Positions 29,419-38,652 of a stretch of 64,000 nt of DNA are shown one piece after another (the first letter of the stretch is position 1; each line of letters begins with the position of its first letter). The stretch comes from Sporosarcina gallistercoris (GTDB lineage: Bacteria > Bacillota > Bacilli > Bacillales_A > Planococcaceae): assembly GCF_014836415.1 (NCBI RefSeq), contig NZ_JACSQY010000005.1, positions 124,001-188,000 of the forward strand, read 5' to 3'. The notes under the pieces are model-generated. The model was not told where the DNA came from. It did no database searches and saw nothing but the letters and a program-made list of their open reading frames with translations. The position numbers and the translations under genes are program-made.

Positions 29419-29874
29419 TTAGTGATTGAACTCCATACGATGTGTTGTTTCGGATGTTGAATCGTCAAATTCAAAGCCATTATGACGATAAAACGCATCC
29501 GCTTTGGACGACTCTGTTTTAACAGTCAACTCATGAAAATGGTTTCTCGCATGCTCCACAATCTCTTTCAGCAACAATGATCCCGCCCCGTTTCTGCGTT
29601 CATCCGCTTCCACATAAAAACGCTGAAGTCGTCCAGTCTCAGGATCACCACCGGGTACAGGAAAGCGGTTCACGCCTCCAATCGCCACTACTTCCCCCTG
29701 TTTGTCTTTCACACAATACAAAGCTTCCCCGGGCTCAGTGAATGTATTGATACCATCTTTGTAATCTTCAGCAAGCCGTGTAAGGAAACGATATCCTTCT
29801 TCTTCACTTTCGGAAATAAGTGACTCGATGTTAAGTTTCGTCAAATCTTGAACTGGTTCCACTACGTATGTCAT
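29419..29874 (-). CDS. GNAT family N-acetyltransferase
   Basis: This 151-residue protein has the GNAT acetyl-CoA core: GRLQRFYVEADERRNGAGSLLLKEIVEHA, where the RxxGxG/A pyrophosphate loop is RRNGAG (about 93), and the C-terminal strand TVKTESSKADAFYRHNGFEF. GGAG site before ATG. Substrate not predictable. A second GNAT protein occurs at 37328-37813, but the two are not close paralogues. Confidence 0.85.
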   Translation of the reverse strand: MTYVVEPVQDLTKLNIESLISESEEEGYRFLTRLAEDYKDGINTFTEPGEALYCVKDKQGEVVAIGGVNRFPVPGGDPETGRLQRFYVEADERRNGAGSLLLKEIVEHARNHFHELTVKTESSKADAFYRHNGFEFDDSTSETTHRMEFNH

Positions 29875-30061
29875 ATCGCTCGCTCCTCTATTATTAAAAT
29901 AGTAAACGCATTACTCACTTTTTAACATTCCACACCCCGAGTGAAAATTCCTTCTTTTCGAAATAATTATAAATGTTGTATCCATTTTAATATAATCTCC
30001 TGTAAGAGGTGTTCCAGGTAATGCAGTGTAAAGGAATCTTCCCTTTTCTTTACGAACAAAA

Positions 30062-30104
30062 TAGAGAGGCTCCTTCAATATTTACACGTGAAGGAGCCTC
30101 TCTC
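30062..30104 (-). terminator. Stem-loop after the DUF421 gene
   Basis: 14-bp perfect stem GAGAGGCTCCTTCA with TGAAGGAGCCTCTC around an 11-base loop, 5 bases past the stop. The T tract is short on the minus strand (ATTTTG), so terminator strength is uncertain. Confidence 0.7.
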
Positions 30105-30108
30105 ATTA

Positions 30109-30822
30109 TTATTCTTTTGTTATTCTCTCATCGATGTGCAAGTCTCCGTTCGCTTGTATTTCTGCGTAGAAGACTTGATCGACACGATTGATGCCTTTCT
30201 TTTTCAGCTGATCATACACCCACTCTTGCGTCAAATTGAGTTCCGATAAATTTTCCAACACAAGTTCCCCATCTGAAATAATTTCAGTAGGAATGTATTT
30301 CGGTTCTTTCGTAGATGCCTTTACATCCGCTTTTGTCGCATTCTCTAAACCTGTACGTTTCATGACACTTAAATTACCGTTGACTTCAAAGATGGCATAA
30401 TATACGTCTTTAATAGAGAAAATGCTTTGTTCTCTTAGAAGCATATTCAAGTCATTCAGTGTAAGTCTCGTCTTCCGTAATGCACCTTCTTCAATTTTCC
30501 CTTCATGGATAACAATCATCGGTTTATCATCCAACAACACCCGGGCTTTTTTTGATTTCAGCGAAATATAGTTCATTAATATTGTAAGCACAGCCCACCA
30601 GATCATCGCAACAAGCCCGTCCGTAAAAGGTGTCTCCGATTCTCCAGCAATATTCGCAGCAATGGAGCCGATTGTGATTCCCGTCACGTAATGGAAGAAT
30701 GTCAGTTGAGATATTTGTTTTTTTCCCATGAAACGAGCTAAAAGAAGCAATACAAGAAAAGCTATTGTTGTGCGCAAGATCATTTCCCAAAAATCCACTT
30801 TAAAGAAATCCGTATGTTCCAT
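30109..30822 (-). CDS. DUF421 (YetF-type) membrane protein
   Basis: This 237-residue protein has three N-terminal membrane helices (about 12-85, with ARFMGKKQISQLTFFHYVTGITIGSI) and a two-part cytoplasmic domain including KPMIVIHEGKI and LREQSIFSIKDVYYAIFEVNG, diagnostic for the DUF421/YetF family. YetF-type proteins are found in spore-formers and some act in germination-related membrane processes; role here unknown. ATG at 30822 follows GGAGGTG by 10 bases; an ATG at 30831 is too close to the site. Confidence 0.88.
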   Translation of the reverse strand: MEHTDFFKVDFWEMILRTTIAFLVLLLLARFMGKKQISQLTFFHYVTGITIGSIAANIAGESETPFTDGLVAMIWWAVLTILMNYISLKSKKARVLLDDKPMIVIHEGKIEEGALRKTRLTLNDLNMLLREQSIFSIKDVYYAIFEVNGNLSVMKRTGLENATKADVKASTKEPKYIPTEIISDGELVLENLSELNLTQEWVYDQLKKKGINRVDQVFYAEIQANGDLHIDERITKE

Positions 30823-30886
30823 AGTGCACATTCACCTCCATCTTACAGGAAGTATGCACCTGCTCTATGCAACTAATACGTATTAA

Positions 30887-32626
30887 TCATGATCTAACGG
30901 AAGAAGCTAGGTGAATCCGAACTGTCGTCCCTTCAGTTTTTGAAGAATGGACACGTACACCATACTCTTCACCATAATAGAGTCGAATACGTTCATCTAC
31001 ATTACGAATGCCCACACCACCGAGTTTCGTCGTTACGTTAGCCCCTGCATCGTTCACGGCCTCTACGTCATACCCATCTCCTGTGTCATGGACAATTAGA
31101 ACTAGGTCATCTCCCTCTGAAACTGCGGAAATCGAAATGACCCCTCCATCAGAAAGTCCGCGTATTCCGTGATAGAGGGCATTTTCGGCGATAGGCTGGA
31201 CAATAAGTTTCGGCATTTCGATATCCTTTACCGCCTCATCACAGTGAATTTCGTATTTCAATTTATCTCCATATCGTTCTTTTTGGATGAATAAATAACG
31301 TTCCACGTGTTCCAACTCATTTTCAACCGTCGTCAACTCGCTGCCGCCACTAAGCGATAATCTGAAAAACGACGCCAGTGCTTTTGTCAGGTCAATCACT
31401 TTTTCATGGTCACCAAACTCTGCCATCCATACAATCGTATCGAGCGTGTTATAGAGAAAATGAGGGTTGATCTGACTATGCAATGCACTGATTTCAGAGG
31501 TCCGGAGATGTTTTTCCTTTTCCGTGATTTCAAGCATCAGCTTCTCGATTTTGTGTGTCATCGTATTAAAATGACGCGTCAGACTTTGCGCCTCATAACA
31601 TCCTTTCTCATCGACAGGAATTTCCTTCAACCCCATTTCAATGTTTTGCATCGCTTGCTCCAATTTCTGAAATGGTGCCGTAATCCTACCTGCAAAGAGA
31701 TACACACTTGTCGCTGCAACTAAGAGCAGCGAAATACCGACCCAAAAGAAAATTTCAATTAGTTGTTTCTTCATAGCAAGAAGACTGTCTTGAGACGAGA
31801 CACTCACGAGCAACCAATCCGCATTCTTCAGTGAATGGGTATACGTCAATGTGTTTTCTTTGGAATCATACTCTGCTTGGTCATCTACAATCGCCTTCAA
31901 TTCACGTTTTTTCCTGTCATTCTGGAAATACGCGGGGTCTGCATGATAGACGACTTCCTGGTTTTCATTGAGGATGAACGAAAACCCCTCTTTTCCGAGA
32001 TCCAAGTCCGCTAAATAATCTTCAATCACTTCATAATCGAGATCGATGAGCAGCACACCTCGGTTTTCCCCAGCTGCATCCGTAATTTCCCGACTGATCG
32101 AAATGACCCATGTGTCTTTATCCATCGTGAAATCTTGCATCCGTGCTGACGTTAAGAAAGCTTGGCCACCATTCTTAATTGCCGAGCGATACCACGTTTC
32201 TTGCATCATATTCGTCGATTTGCTCATCGTCAAACCGGATTCGTTCGACAAAATCTGACCGTCTTTAGTTACAATGATAATCGATTTCATGAATTCATCA
32301 GATGCGAGGGTCGTATCGATCGTTTTCAATAAATCGTTTTTGACCGCTGGCGACCGGGTTGGATCCGATAAATAACTGACGAGTTGAGGATTCTCAGCGA
32401 GGAGACTCGACACCGCATTCAGCCGATCGATATATAAATCGAGATACATGCCGCTTTGGTTCACAGAGGACTTTGTACTTTTCGCAGCCTCGCTTAATAG
32501 AATCGAGGAAATGCTTGCATAGAGAATTCCTGCCATCAGCAATAATGTCAATCCGCTTGCCAGTATATAATGGAGAGCAATCTGTACACGTAACTTTCTA
32601 TAGGTATTCGGACGAATTCTCTTCAT
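30887..32626 (-). CDS. YesM-type sensor histidine kinase
   Basis: This 579-residue kinase has a membrane helix (about 18-40), an extracellular dCache-like sensor (about 45-280), a second helix (about 285-308), a HAMP region (about 310-365), the His_kinase domain with HSQINPHFLYNTLDT (phosphorylated His near 387) and a HATPase domain with GVGIRNVDERI. This is the YesM/LytS-like class that usually senses sugars or peptides. It overlaps the response regulator stop by 4 bases. Signal unknown. Confidence 0.92.
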   Translation of the reverse strand: MKRIRPNTYRKLRVQIALHYILASGLTLLLMAGILYASISSILLSEAAKSTKSSVNQSGMYLDLYIDRLNAVSSLLAENPQLVSYLSDPTRSPAVKNDLLKTIDTTLASDEFMKSIIIVTKDGQILSNESGLTMSKSTNMMQETWYRSAIKNGGQAFLTSARMQDFTMDKDTWVISISREITDAAGENRGVLLIDLDYEVIEDYLADLDLGKEGFSFILNENQEVVYHADPAYFQNDRKKRELKAIVDDQAEYDSKENTLTYTHSLKNADWLLVSVSSQDSLLAMKKQLIEIFFWVGISLLLVAATSVYLFAGRITAPFQKLEQAMQNIEMGLKEIPVDEKGCYEAQSLTRHFNTMTHKIEKLMLEITEKEKHLRTSEISALHSQINPHFLYNTLDTIVWMAEFGDHEKVIDLTKALASFFRLSLSGGSELTTVENELEHVERYLFIQKERYGDKLKYEIHCDEAVKDIEMPKLIVQPIAENALYHGIRGLSDGGVISISAVSEGDDLVLIVHDTGDGYDVEAVNDAGANVTTKLGGVGIRNVDERIRLYYGEEYGVRVHSSKTEGTTVRIHLASSVRS

Positions 32627-33393
32627 TGCCTCGATTTCTCCTTGAAGTGGTTGGGGGACATCGAAAACCTCTTTTTAAATGCGGCACTGAAGTAATTCGG
32701 ATCTTCAAACCCCACGGAAGCTGCAATTTCATACATTTTCATCTCCGTGCTTAACAGCAGCAACTTGGCGCGGTCGAGTCGAGCCGCAATCATGTACTGC
32801 TGGAAAGTGGTGCCGAACAGTTGCTTGAATAATGTACTGACATAGGATGGACTGAGAGCAAGCTTCGAAGCAAGTGTTGCAAGCGAGAAGTCGATGTTAT
32901 CGATATTCGAATTGATTTCCTGTTGGATTTTATATTTATATCCTGTAGTTTCATCTCCACTGTCAACTGACTGAACGAGCCCATCTATCAGTTTCGTCAC
33001 TTCTTCTTGACGATGTGCTTCATGGACTTTCCCAACCAGTTTTTGGAGCAGTTCCTGAATATCTTTTTTTGAAACAGGCTTCAACACATAATCGTCTACG
33101 CCCGTTTTGAGCGCAGCCACTGCATAATCGAAATAGTCGTATCCTGTGATCATTGCGATTTTCACATTCGGCTTTAACGCCTTAGCAGCAGATGCAAAAT
33201 CCAGTCCATTCATCTTAGGCATATTGATGTCTGCTAGGACAAGATCTGGCCGATGCGTTTTGAAAAGGTCAAGAGCCTCTTCGCCATCAGCCGCTTCCAT
33301 AACTTCAGTAATCGACAAGGCTTCGAAATCGACAAACGAGCGAATGCCCCTAATTAGTATCGGTTCGTCGTCTACAACAAGTAACTTATACAT
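32623..33393 (-). CDS. AraC-type response regulator (YesN-like)
   Basis: This 256-residue regulator has an N-terminal receiver (Asp in VLADINMPKMNG near 55, Lys in VLKPVSK near 104) and a C-terminal AraC double helix-turn-helix (about 155-250) with LALSPSYVSTLFKQLFG and VGFEDPNYFSAAFKKRF. It partners the overlapping YesM-type kinase. AAAGGAG site before ATG. Its targets are unknown; adjacent Msr genes are one candidate (inference), though a terminator separates them. Confidence 0.93.
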   Translation of the reverse strand: MYKLLVVDDEPILIRGIRSFVDFEALSITEVMEAADGEEALDLFKTHRPDLVLADINMPKMNGLDFASAAKALKPNVKIAMITGYDYFDYAVAALKTGVDDYVLKPVSKKDIQELLQKLVGKVHEAHRQEEVTKLIDGLVQSVDSGDETTGYKYKIQQEINSNIDNIDFSLATLASKLALSPSYVSTLFKQLFGTTFQQYMIAARLDRAKLLLLSTEMKMYEIAASVGFEDPNYFSAAFKKRFSMSPNHFKEKSRQ

Positions 33394-33420
33394 TGGCGGC
33401 TCCTTTCATAGGTAAATGTG

Positions 33421-33451
33421 AAAAACAGAAGGCAGCAACAGCCACCTTCTG
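33421..33451 (-). terminator. Terminator after msrAB
   Basis: 11-bp stem (CAGAAGGTGGC with GCTGCCTTCTG, two G-U pairs in RNA, loop of 4) then TTTTTC on the minus strand. Ends the ccdA-tlpA-msrAB transcript before the two-component genes. Confidence 0.82.
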
Positions 33452-33472
33452 CAGTGTTATTTCCAGTGTACC

Positions 33473-34600
33473 TTACTTCACCAGGCTTGTCAGATAGCCG
33501 TAGCCTGCGTCTTCCATTTCTTCAAGCGGTACAAAATCGATTGCTGCGCTGTTGATGCAATAACGCAAACCGCCGCGATCTTTCGGTCCATCATCGAACA
33601 CATGACCTAGGTGACTATCACCTGCGCGACTTCTCACTTCAATCCGCACCATGTTGAAGCTCTTATCTTTATGCTCGGTTACGACTTCAGGAATAATCGG
33701 TTGTGTGAAACTTGGCCATCCACATTGCGAATCGTATTTGTCTTTCGAAGAAAACAACGGTTCTCCGGTCGCAACATCAATATAGATCCCGTCTTCGAAT
33801 GAATCCCAATATTTGTTCGAGAATGCTGCTTCCGTGTCGCTGCCTTGTGTCACTTTGTATTGCGCTTCAGTCAGTTTCGCTTTCAGCTCTTTGTCACTCG
33901 GCTTCGGATAGTCTGCCGGGTCGATCAACGACGGAATCTCCTGATCTTCCAACGAGTCGAATTCCACGTGACAATAACCGTTCGGATTTTTTTCCAAGTA
34001 ATCCTGGTGATACTCTTCTGCCAGTGTATAACTTGTTAATGGTTCCACCTCTGTCACGATTTGTTCGTCATAACGCTTTTGCTGTTCGTTGACCACTTTC
34101 TCGATTACAGCTTGCTCCGCAGGATCTGTATAGAACACACCAGAACGATATTGCGTTCCGCGGTCGTTCCCTTGTTTGTTCAATGAGGTCGGATCGATGA
34201 TCGTGAAAAAGTGATCCAAAATAGTAGTCAAGTCGGTGCGTTCGGGATCGTATCTGACGTGAACCGTTTCGGCATGCCCCGTTTCACCAGTGATCACATC
34301 TTCATAGGTCGGGTTCTCAGTTGTTCCGTTCGCATATCCCGAAGTGACATCATAGACGCCGTAAACTCGCTCCATATAGGCTTCGACGCCCCAGAAACAG
34401 CCTCCTGCTAAATAGATATCTTTCAAGTTGTTTTCATCAAATGTCAAATTATCGTTCGGGTTTGCAGGATATTTAGATGAAGCTGCCGCTTTCAGCGAAC
34501 CTGAAGTCGAGCCGGTTTTGTCAGTAGCTGCAGTCCCGTTGGAACAAGCCCCGAGAATCAGAGCAAGCCCAAGCAGTCCAATAAGATAGTTCAGTTTCAT
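33473..34600 (-). CDS. msrAB: Bifunctional peptide methionine sulfoxide reductase MsrA/MsrB, lipoprotein
   Basis: This 375-residue fusion repairs both S- and R-methionine sulfoxide. A lipoprotein signal with LGAC lipobox (about residue 20) places it outside the membrane. MsrA occupies about 60-215 with GGCFWG and GHAETV; MsrB about 235-370 with CGWPSF and the catalytic [11 protein letters not shown] at 34600 follows GGGGAG by 7-8 bases. It is transcribed with a thioredoxin-like lipoprotein and CcdA, the same trio as the pneumococcal MsrAB2 system. Confidence 0.95.
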   Translation of the reverse strand: MKLNYLIGLLGLALILGACSNGTAATDKTGSTSGSLKAAASSKYPANPNDNLTFDENNLKDIYLAGGCFWGVEAYMERVYGVYDVTSGYANGTTENPTYEDVITGETGHAETVHVRYDPERTDLTTILDHFFTIIDPTSLNKQGNDRGTQYRSGVFYTDPAEQAVIEKVVNEQQKRYDEQIVTEVEPLTSYTLAEEYHQDYLEKNPNGYCHVEFDSLEDQEIPSLIDPADYPKPSDKELKAKLTEAQYKVTQGSDTEAAFSNKYWDSFEDGIYIDVATGEPLFSSKDKYDSQCGWPSFTQPIIPEVVTEHKDKSFNMVRIEVRSRAGDSHLGHVFDDGPKDRGGLRYCINSAAIDFVPLEEMEDAGYGYLTSLVK

Positions 34601-34619
34601 GATCTGTCTCCCCATTTCC

Positions 34620-35117
34620 TTAGTTTAATTGGTCCATCATCTCTTTGATTTGTTCATTCGATAACTGACCCGGTTGTATTTTTACGACTTCCCCTTTTTT
34701 ATTGATGAAAGCGGATGTTGGATAGCCTCGAACTTCGAACTCTTGTACCAGGTCTCCACCTTCATCCATCAGGACTGGCAAGTCTTCTATGTTTTCAACA
34801 CCCTTAATCCATTTCACGAAAGCATCTTTTTTCTTTTCGTTGTTGTAGCCAGGCGCAACGACGGTAACGACTTCAAAATCCGTGTCTTCCGCAGCAAGGG
34901 CATTCACTTCTTCAAGTCCAGCGAGACAGATCGGGCACCATGACGCCCAAAATTTCACGTAGACGTTTTTCCCTTCAAAGTCTGAAAGGTCAACAGTCCC
35001 CCCATTTATATCCTCCAGCTGTAAGACCGGGTCTTTTGCTTCTCCCGATTTCGCACCAGAAGAACACGCCCCTAGAACAGTTACAAGAGCAAGTAAAACA
35101 AGCAGTTTTTTCAGCAT
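34620..35117 (-). CDS. Thioredoxin-like (TlpA/ResA type) lipoprotein
   Basis: This 165-residue protein has a lipobox (VLGACSS), then a thioredoxin fold with the active site [11 protein letters not shown] (about 56-66), RGYPTSAFI with the cis-proline and IQPGQLS. It is an extracytoplasmic thiol reductant. It lies 20 bases before msrAB and 13 bases after ccdA, so it most probably carries electrons from CcdA to MsrAB. Confidence 0.93.
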   Translation of the reverse strand: MLKKLLVLLALVTVLGACSSGAKSGEAKDPVLQLEDINGGTVDLSDFEGKNVYVKFWASWCPICLAGLEEVNALAAEDTDFEVVTVVAPGYNNEKKKDAFVKWIKGVENIEDLPVLMDEGGDLVQEFEVRGYPTSAFINKKGEVVKIQPGQLSNEQIKEMMDQLN

Positions 35118-35130
35118 GTCAATTCCTCCT

Positions 35131-35853
35131 TCATTGTGGAATGAGTGTTGTAAAGAAATTCAAGTTATTCGTCATGAGAAAGAGCCCCATCACGACGATG
35201 ATGATGCCGCCAGCGACTTTGATTTTCCCTAAATGGCGATTGAGCTTTTTCATACGTTGCAGTAAGAAGTCCGAGAAAACGGAGAGAATTAGAAACGGGA
35301 TCAGCATGCCTAGCGCATAAATCAGCATAAGAAATGCACCATGTGCCGCTTGCCCTTCGTTCGCCGAAAGTCCAAGAACTGCCCCTAAAATCGGTCCGAT
35401 ACAAGGCGTCCAGCCAAAACTGAACGTGAAGCCGAGTAAGTAGGTCCCAAGAAAGTCGCGTTTCCCACTTCGTCTAAGATTCACTTTGTTCTCTCGTTCT
35501 AAGAAAGGAATATGGAACAAACCGATTTGATGCAATCCGAGAAGTACGACGACAATCCCACAAATCGTAATGAATGCTGTCGTATTGATAAGCGCACCTA
35601 AAGCACCTGCTCCGAATCCAAGAAGGACAAAACTCGTCGATAACCCAAGTACGAAAATTACCGTTTTGAAGATCAATCTAGGATGAATTCTGATTTTCCC
35701 GACTTTAATAAGGCGGTTATGCTGAGGGGACGTCGGATCTCCAGAAGAAAGTATCGATACGTATACAGGTAATAACGGTAAGATGCAAGGAGAAAAAAAT
35801 GATAAAATCCCTGCTGCAAACACGCTGCTGAGTAACACTTGTTCGCCGATCAT
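35131..35853 (-). CDS. ccdA: CcdA-type thiol:disulfide electron transporter
   Basis: This 240-residue membrane protein (six helices) has the two CcdA/DsbD-beta cysteine motifs SPCILPLLPVY (about 18) and GWTPCIGPILG (about 138). It transfers electrons from cytoplasmic thioredoxin across the membrane. ATG at 35853 follows GGGAGGGG by 7 bases; a longer frame to 35958 has no site. First gene of the msr operon. Confidence 0.93.
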   Translation of the reverse strand: MIGEQVLLSSVFAAGILSFFSPCILPLLPVYVSILSSGDPTSPQHNRLIKVGKIRIHPRLIFKTVIFVLGLSTSFVLLGFGAGALGALINTTAFITICGIVVVLLGLHQIGLFHIPFLERENKVNLRRSGKRDFLGTYLLGFTFSFGWTPCIGPILGAVLGLSANEGQAAHGAFLMLIYALGMLIPFLILSVFSDFLLQRMKKLNRHLGKIKVAGGIIIVVMGLFLMTNNLNFFTTLIPQ

Positions 35854-35957
35854 AATAAGGCCCCTCCCGTTGTAGTTTATAGTCTTATTGTAAAGTGGTG
35901 GAGAAGAATACCCTATAGACTGATGTTTGGAGTTTCTTAGAATTGATACGGTGAACA

Positions 35958-36003
35958 AAAAAAAGACTGCTCCAAAAGATGAATCATCTTCTGGAACAGC
36001 CGA
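35958..36003 (-). terminator. Terminator of cutC
   Basis: Long hairpin GCTGTTCCAGAAGATG with CATCTTTTGGAGCAGTC (small mismatches), followed on the minus strand by T8. It lies 39 bases after the cutC stop. Confidence 0.85.
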
Positions 36004-36041
36004 TTTAGTGAATTGGCGATAGTTAACTAACGCTTGAGGTT

Positions 36042-36728
36042 CTATTTCCTCATCATTGACTTGATACTTGTTATCACTTCTGGAATGATTGGATATTGAA
36101 AACTTTGGCGTTCCCGGACGGCAGAACCAAAATGTACTTCTGTGACACCAGTAGCTTCAATAAATTCAGTCAAACCGTCTGGCGTCATGCCGTTTCCTGC
36201 TAAAATCGTCACGGATGTATTTTCGGTCCTCACTACCAATTCCCTGATTTCCTCTATCGATTCGGGAGCTGGTGCTGGACCACCTGATGTTAGGATTCGT
36301 TGGATTTGAGGGAAGTTCCCTATCGTAGCGACTGCTTCCAGCTGATCTTCGATTTCATCGAATGCCCGATGAAATGTGACATTCAAGTCTCCTGCTGCAT
36401 CTAAAAAGCGCTTCAAATTAACGGTATCGACTCGTTTCGTTTTGTCCAGTATACCGATGACGATTCCCGCAGCTTTTGTTTGTCGTATGTGACGGATATC
36501 CGCAAGCATCACTTGAATATCTTCTTCGTCGTAGTGGAACGTTCTACTATGAGGACGGACAATGACGTGGACAGGAATCGAAACGCCTTCAACGACAGCT
36601 TCAATCATCCCAAGACTAGGCGTCAGTCCGCCTTCAGTTAGTGCTGAACATAATTCCAGCCGATCTGCTCCTGCACGTTCAGCTGCACGTGCGTCTTGCA
36701 GGCTTGTTGCGATAATTTCAAGTTTCAT
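36042..36728 (-). CDS. cutC: CutC family protein
   Basis: This 228-residue TIM-barrel protein has the CutC signature: MKLEIIATSLQDARAAERAG, LELCSALTEGGLTPS, HVIVRPHSRTFHYD and VTFHRAFDEI. CutC has been linked to copper homeostasis, but its biochemical activity is debated. ATG at 36728 follows AAGGAGG by 9 bases. Confidence 0.93.
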   Translation of the reverse strand: MKLEIIATSLQDARAAERAGADRLELCSALTEGGLTPSLGMIEAVVEGVSIPVHVIVRPHSRTFHYDEEDIQVMLADIRHIRQTKAAGIVIGILDKTKRVDTVNLKRFLDAAGDLNVTFHRAFDEIEDQLEAVATIGNFPQIQRILTSGGPAPAPESIEEIRELVVRTENTSVTILAGNGMTPDGLTEFIEATGVTEVHFGSAVRERQSFQYPIIPEVITSIKSMMRK

Positions 36729-36803
36729 AGTCGCATACCTCCTTACCATGAATGGATTTATCCTCATCCAATATATCTTTTCTCTACTTGGTGAGTCTAC
36801 TCA

Positions 36804-37016
36804 TCACTGTTGTTTCTCGCAAGTCACGGATGACCAAAAACTCTCCTTCACTACGGCTACTTTTGCTTGTTCATCGAAGTTTTCAAAACACTTTTCAATA
36901 ATACGTTCATTCGCCTGATGATTTTTGTTCATTTGTTCTATAATTCCGGTCCCTATTGCTACAATAATGACGCAACTAAGGACTGCAATAAGCAGTTTCG
37001 GTTTTACTTTACTCAA
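36804..37016 (-). CDS. Small membrane-anchored hypothetical protein
   Basis: This 70-residue protein has one N-terminal membrane helix (about 8-27) and a short charged external part with two cysteines (EKCFENF, SVTCEKQQ). Start is TTG with AAAGGAAG 8-9 bases upstream. No family recognised; the Cys pair may form a disulfide. It stands alone between cutC and a short broken-looking frame. Confidence 0.5.
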   Translation of the reverse strand: MSKVKPKLLIAVLSCVIIVAIGTGIIEQMNKNHQANERIIEKCFENFDEQAKVAVVKESFWSSVTCEKQQ

Positions 37017-37110
37017 CTTCAGTTCTTCCTTTCATACTAAATGCTTTTATTTTTTCCCCGGACATGAAAAGGATAGCTAAACAAAATAACCATCCACTGT
37101 CAGCGCGTCC

Positions 37111-37305
37111 TCATTTAGGTCTACTAAGTAAAAAGTATGCCCTTGAAATTGAAAACAACTTGTCAGTAGTGTTGAGATGATTTCTTCGTTCCGAAGTAAA
37201 CCCATATGTAGTAAGCAATCCAGAAAGTAATGGGAACAACAAAGAAAAAGCAAGTTGGGTCGGCGGAAGAATAAAAAGCAGAATACAGTACTTCTTATAG
37301 TTCAT
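37111..37305 (-). pseudogene. Small membrane protein gene with probable frameshift
   Basis: An ATG at 37305 has a GAGGGGA site, and the first 20 residues look normal (MNYKKYCILLFILPPTQLAF), then the frame continues as a poorly structured tail to a total of 64. One extra T in the T5 run near 37247 would instead give FFVVPITFWIAYYIWVYFG and KKSSQHY, a clean membrane helix with a short tail (about 47 residues). Frameshifted or phase-variable; could also be a chance frame. Confidence 0.35.
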
Positions 37306-37327
37306 CTTGTCCCCTCATCTCTCAATC

Positions 37328-37813
37328 TCAAACGGTATAACGCATCCGGATTGATTGAAGCTTGTGGCCATCAAAGTCTTCTTCAAATTCATCAATTACG
37401 TCGAAGCCTTTCGCTTCATAAAACGTTTTCCCGATTTTATTTGCAGCTTCCACAGTTAATACGATCATTTTTGCATCATCTAAAATATTGATTCCTTTTA
37501 AAAACAATGCTGTTCCGATTCCTTGACCTTGCGCATCTGGTAAGAGATAAATTGCTGCCAATTCAGATTCTCCCGCTTCGTTTACACGGGAAAAGTTTGC
37601 AAACCCCACCATTCTACCTTCCTGTTCAGCAACGAGCATTACTGAGTTTTGCATGCGTCGCGACATCATGTCATCGCTATAAGCGTTCTCAAGAAACCTC
37701 TCTTGCACATCGACAGGTATGATGCCATCATATGTTGCATTCCAGCTGATTTTCGCCACTCTTTGAACTTGTTGAATATTTCCTGGTTGCATAGTCCGAA
37801 TTTTAAATTGCAT
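37328..37813 (-). CDS. GNAT family N-acetyltransferase
   Basis: This 161-residue acetyltransferase has the pyrophosphate loop in LLPDAQGQGIGTALF (about 93) and the C-terminal VEAANKIGKTFYEAKGF motif. ATG at 37813 follows GAGGAG by 8 bases; the GTG 9 bases upstream is inside that site. Target unknown. Confidence 0.87.
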   Translation of the reverse strand: MQFKIRTMQPGNIQQVQRVAKISWNATYDGIIPVDVQERFLENAYSDDMMSRRMQNSVMLVAEQEGRMVGFANFSRVNEAGESELAAIYLLPDAQGQGIGTALFLKGINILDDAKMIVLTVEAANKIGKTFYEAKGFDVIDEFEEDFDGHKLQSIRMRYTV

Positions 37814-37930
37814 GTTATCCACTCCTCTTTCAAAATTGTTCTATGCAGTCACAACCCCAAAAAACTAGGATAAATTCATTCCAGTCGATTACTGCGTTCG
37901 CGTAAATATTGTTCATAAGCTCGCTGTACT

Positions 37931-38113
37931 TTATCTTTTTTTTGGAGAGGCTTCAAACACTTTTTTATGAATATCATTCAGCAAATACACTCCCCAGAAT
38001 ATACACCCGGCGACGATTCCAAAAGCTAGGATGACACCTGCAACAGGACCCGCAATCATGACTAACAGAATAGCCAGTAACAAGGCCAGTGCGATAAAAC
38101 CTATTAGTGCCAT
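37931..38113 (-). CDS. Small hydrophobic membrane protein
   Basis: This 60-residue protein has two membrane helices (about 2-22 and 25-47) and a basic tail (HKKVFEASPKKR). AAGGAG site 7 bases before ATG. No family recognised. It is probably a real small gene because the start signal is strong. Confidence 0.55.
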   Translation of the reverse strand: MALIGFIALALLLAILLVMIAGPVAGVILAFGIVAGCIFWGVYLLNDIHKKVFEASPKKR

Positions 38114-38192
38114 TTTTATTCTCCTTGTTTTAAAGAGATTTGGTACATTCCAATGATAATGGAAATTTTAACGATTTTCAGAATAATAAAGG

Positions 38193-38278
38193 GGTACTTA
38201 ATAGGATTCTTTTGAAATGGAGCCACCCTTCGTTTTCTCATCCCCTAGGTCAAAGCTCACATCCTAATGCTAAGTACC
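38193..38278. repeat. Long inverted repeat (hairpin) downstream of the 112-residue gene
   Basis: GGTACTTAATAGGAT (38193-38207) pairs with ATCCTAATGCTAAGTACC (38261-38278) except for a three-base bulge. The 53-base middle also contains GAGC/GCTC type complementarity. On the minus strand it lies after the stop at 38314, and a CCTTTATT tract follows, so it may be a terminator or structured 3' region. Confidence 0.4.
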
Positions 38279-38313
38279 TTGATTGAATTACAACTTGTAC
38301 CGCATCTCTTTTT

Positions 38314-38652
38314 TCAATTAAGAGGACCATATATCCCTACGAACTCTCCAGTATAAGCATTCAAAAGAACCGTGACTTGTTGGCTCTCATATTTAAACTC
38401 AACTTCCCATTTTCGTTTGTTCATAAGGCCCCAAAAAAATCCTTGTTGCTTGGTTAACTCAGTCCGGTTCACTTCCCAGGGAACAATCTCATCTTCCACT
38501 TTCGAAAATGAGACTTTCCATTCCTCCGGTGGAGCGACAAGATATTGTTTCGCTTGATGGATTGCTTGGTTCGTTTCAATAATCGGTTTTTGGTAGGAGT
38601 ATACAAAACCAAATAAAGTGATAGCACATAATGTGAGTAGGATACGTTTCAT
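38314..38652 (-). CDS. Hypothetical exported protein
   Basis: This 112-residue protein has an N-terminal hydrophobic signal/anchor (about 4-20). The C-terminal part, with KRKWEVEFKYESQQVTVLLNAYTGEFVGIYG, has the PepSY-like pattern of a strand pair ending in a Y-T-G-E turn. AAAGGAG site before ATG. It overlaps the upstream membrane protein gene by 4 bases, so the two are coupled. Function unknown. Confidence 0.55.
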   Translation of the reverse strand: MKRILLTLCAITLFGFVYSYQKPIIETNQAIHQAKQYLVAPPEEWKVSFSKVEDEIVPWEVNRTELTKQQGFFWGLMNKRKWEVEFKYESQQVTVLLNAYTGEFVGIYGPLN

